This document shows, one piece after another, positions 5,560 to 6,175 of a stretch of DNA of 6,175 bases (the first letter of the stretch is position 1; each line of letters starts with the position of its first letter). The translations under genes were made by a program, and so were the position numbers. Below the pieces are notes generated by a model. That model did no database searches. It saw only the letters and a list, made by a program, of their open reading frames with translations, and had not been told where the DNA came from. The DNA lies in NCBI GenBank assembly GCA_020049245.1, contig JAIFLB010000009.1:1-6175 (forward strand), in the 5' to 3' direction. The DNA is from Betaproteobacteria bacterium. GTDB lineage: Bacteria; Pseudomonadota; Gammaproteobacteria; Burkholderiales; Thiobacillaceae.

Positions 5560-6175
5560 GTTGCCACCTTCGATTCGGCATGCTGGTATACCGTCTGCCC
5601 GCGCAGCTTGAACAGATCGGTGGCGTGATACAGCGCTTCCGAATGGCCGACGAACAGCAGACCGTCCGGCTTCAGCAGCGGCTTCATCTTTTTCAGGATC
5701 GCGTACTGCGTCGGTTTGTCGAAATAAATCATCACGTTACGACAGAAAATCGCATCCAGCGGTTGCCGGATCGACCACACCGGATCGAGCAGATTCAGCG
5801 GGAAACATTTCAGCATCGCGCGCAGTTCCGGCTTTGCCCGCGCCATGCCGGCATTGTCGCCAGAACCTCTGAGGAAATACTGTTTCTGCCGCTCGGGGCT
5901 CAGTTTGTTCAAACGCTCGATCGGATATACACCTTCAGCCGCTTTTTTCAGCACATTGGTGTCCAGATCGGAGGCGAGCACCTGCACCGGTGCATTCTGT
6001 CCCAACGCCTCGAGCGCGGTGATCGCGATCGAATAGGGCTCCTCGCCGGTGCTGGAAGCGGAACTCCAGATCGTGATCGGCCGGTCTTTGCGGGTTTTCA
6101 GGAATTCTTTCAGGATGACAAAGTGATGCGCTTCGCGAAAGAAATCGGTCAGGTTGGTGGTCAGCGAATTGACGA
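5556..6175 (-). CDS. cheR: Chemotaxis protein-glutamate O-methyltransferase (N-terminus beyond window)
   Basis: CheR uses S-adenosylmethionine to methylate glutamates on chemoreceptors. About 205 residues are visible, out of a usual 270-290. The frame is open to the window edge, so the TTG at 6005 is an internal leucine. Reading from the edge, the protein begins within LTTNLTDFFREAHHF, the substrate/active-site segment. Next is WSSASSTGEEPYSIA (36-50), the SAM-binding loop, where many members have CSAASTGEEP. It continues with LASDLDTNVL (66-75), FCRNVMIYFD (143-152) and GLLFVGHSE, ending at GQTVYQHAESKVAT. No CheW or TPR extension follows the catalytic domain. The missing part is the small N-terminal helical domain that docks on receptors. 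The stop codon overlaps the cheD GTG by 4 bases, so cheR, cheD and cheB form one translationally coupled unit. Its promoter is upstream of the window. Confidence 0.97.
   Translation of the reverse strand, partial: VNSLTTNLTDFFREAHHFVILKEFLKTRKDRPITIWSSASSTGEEPYSIAITALEALGQNAPVQVLASDLDTNVLKKAAEGVYPIERLNKLSPERQKQYFLRGSGDNAGMARAKPELRAMLKCFPLNLLDPVWSIRQPLDAIFCRNVMIYFDKPTQYAILKKMKPLLKPDGLLFVGHSEALYHATDLFKLRGQTVYQHAESKVAT
5567..5570 (-). promoter_or_regulatory. Ribosome binding site deciding the cheD GTG start
   Basis: On the minus strand AAGG (within AAGGTGG) lies 7 bases before the GTG at 5559, inside the 3' end of cheR. No ATG competes nearby, so this site and the GTGA overlap together fix the cheD start. 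Confidence 0.6.

Noticed and set aside
5556..6005. cheR starting at the TTG at 6005
   Set aside because: The frame continues upstream to the window edge through FFREAHHF and SSTGEEPYSIA, core CheR motifs, so 6005 is an internal leucine.
1..6175. Search for a mobile element, defence island, tRNA, CRISPR array or riboswitch
   Set aside because: No terminal inverted repeats, integrase or transposase motifs, cloverleaf, spaced direct repeats or long non-coding stretch were found; genes fill nearly every base and composition looks even.

Overview
The window reads as chromosomal DNA from a GC-rich proteobacterium, most likely a betaproteobacterium. The main reasons are a cheR-cheD-cheB block in that order and a MetH carboxy-terminus very close to the proteobacterial (E. 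coli-like) form. The phylum-level guess is inference from protein character; there is no rRNA or other taxonomic marker here. Coding density is close to 100 percent. I see no RNA gene, insertion sequence, CRISPR array or phage gene.

Left half (plus strand, bases 1-3859). The window opens inside metH, the cobalamin-dependent methionine synthase. Only the end of the B12-binding domain and the complete S-adenosylmethionine-binding reactivation domain are visible. After 23 bases comes a two-domain protein: a CDKN3-like dual-specificity/tyrosine phosphatase fused to an ADP-ribosylglycohydrolase (DraG/ARH family), with the active-site motifs of both halves present. Its 3' end overlaps the start of a third gene, a HIT-superfamily nucleotidyl transferase/phosphorylase that resembles GDP-hexose phosphorylases (plant VTC2, animal GDPGP1) around its HxHxQ motif. 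The tight spacing suggests the three genes are co-transcribed, with the last two translationally coupled.

Right half (minus strand, bases 3866-6175). This is a chemotaxis adaptation module read right to left: cheR (methyltransferase, truncated by the window edge), cheD (receptor glutamine deamidase) and cheB (methylesterase/deamidase response regulator). The genes are joined by 4-base stop/start overlaps. CheR adds methyl groups to receptor glutamates, phosphorylated CheB removes them, and CheD deamidates receptor glutamines; together they set receptor sensitivity. The promoter of this block lies outside the window.

The two halves converge with only 6 bases between stop codons, so neither transcript has room for a terminator in the gap. 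The most interesting content is the phosphatase-ARH fusion followed by the HIT phosphorylase-like gene. As a pair they look like a possible ADP-ribose or nucleotide-conjugate processing unit, which is a hypothesis and not something the sequence proves.
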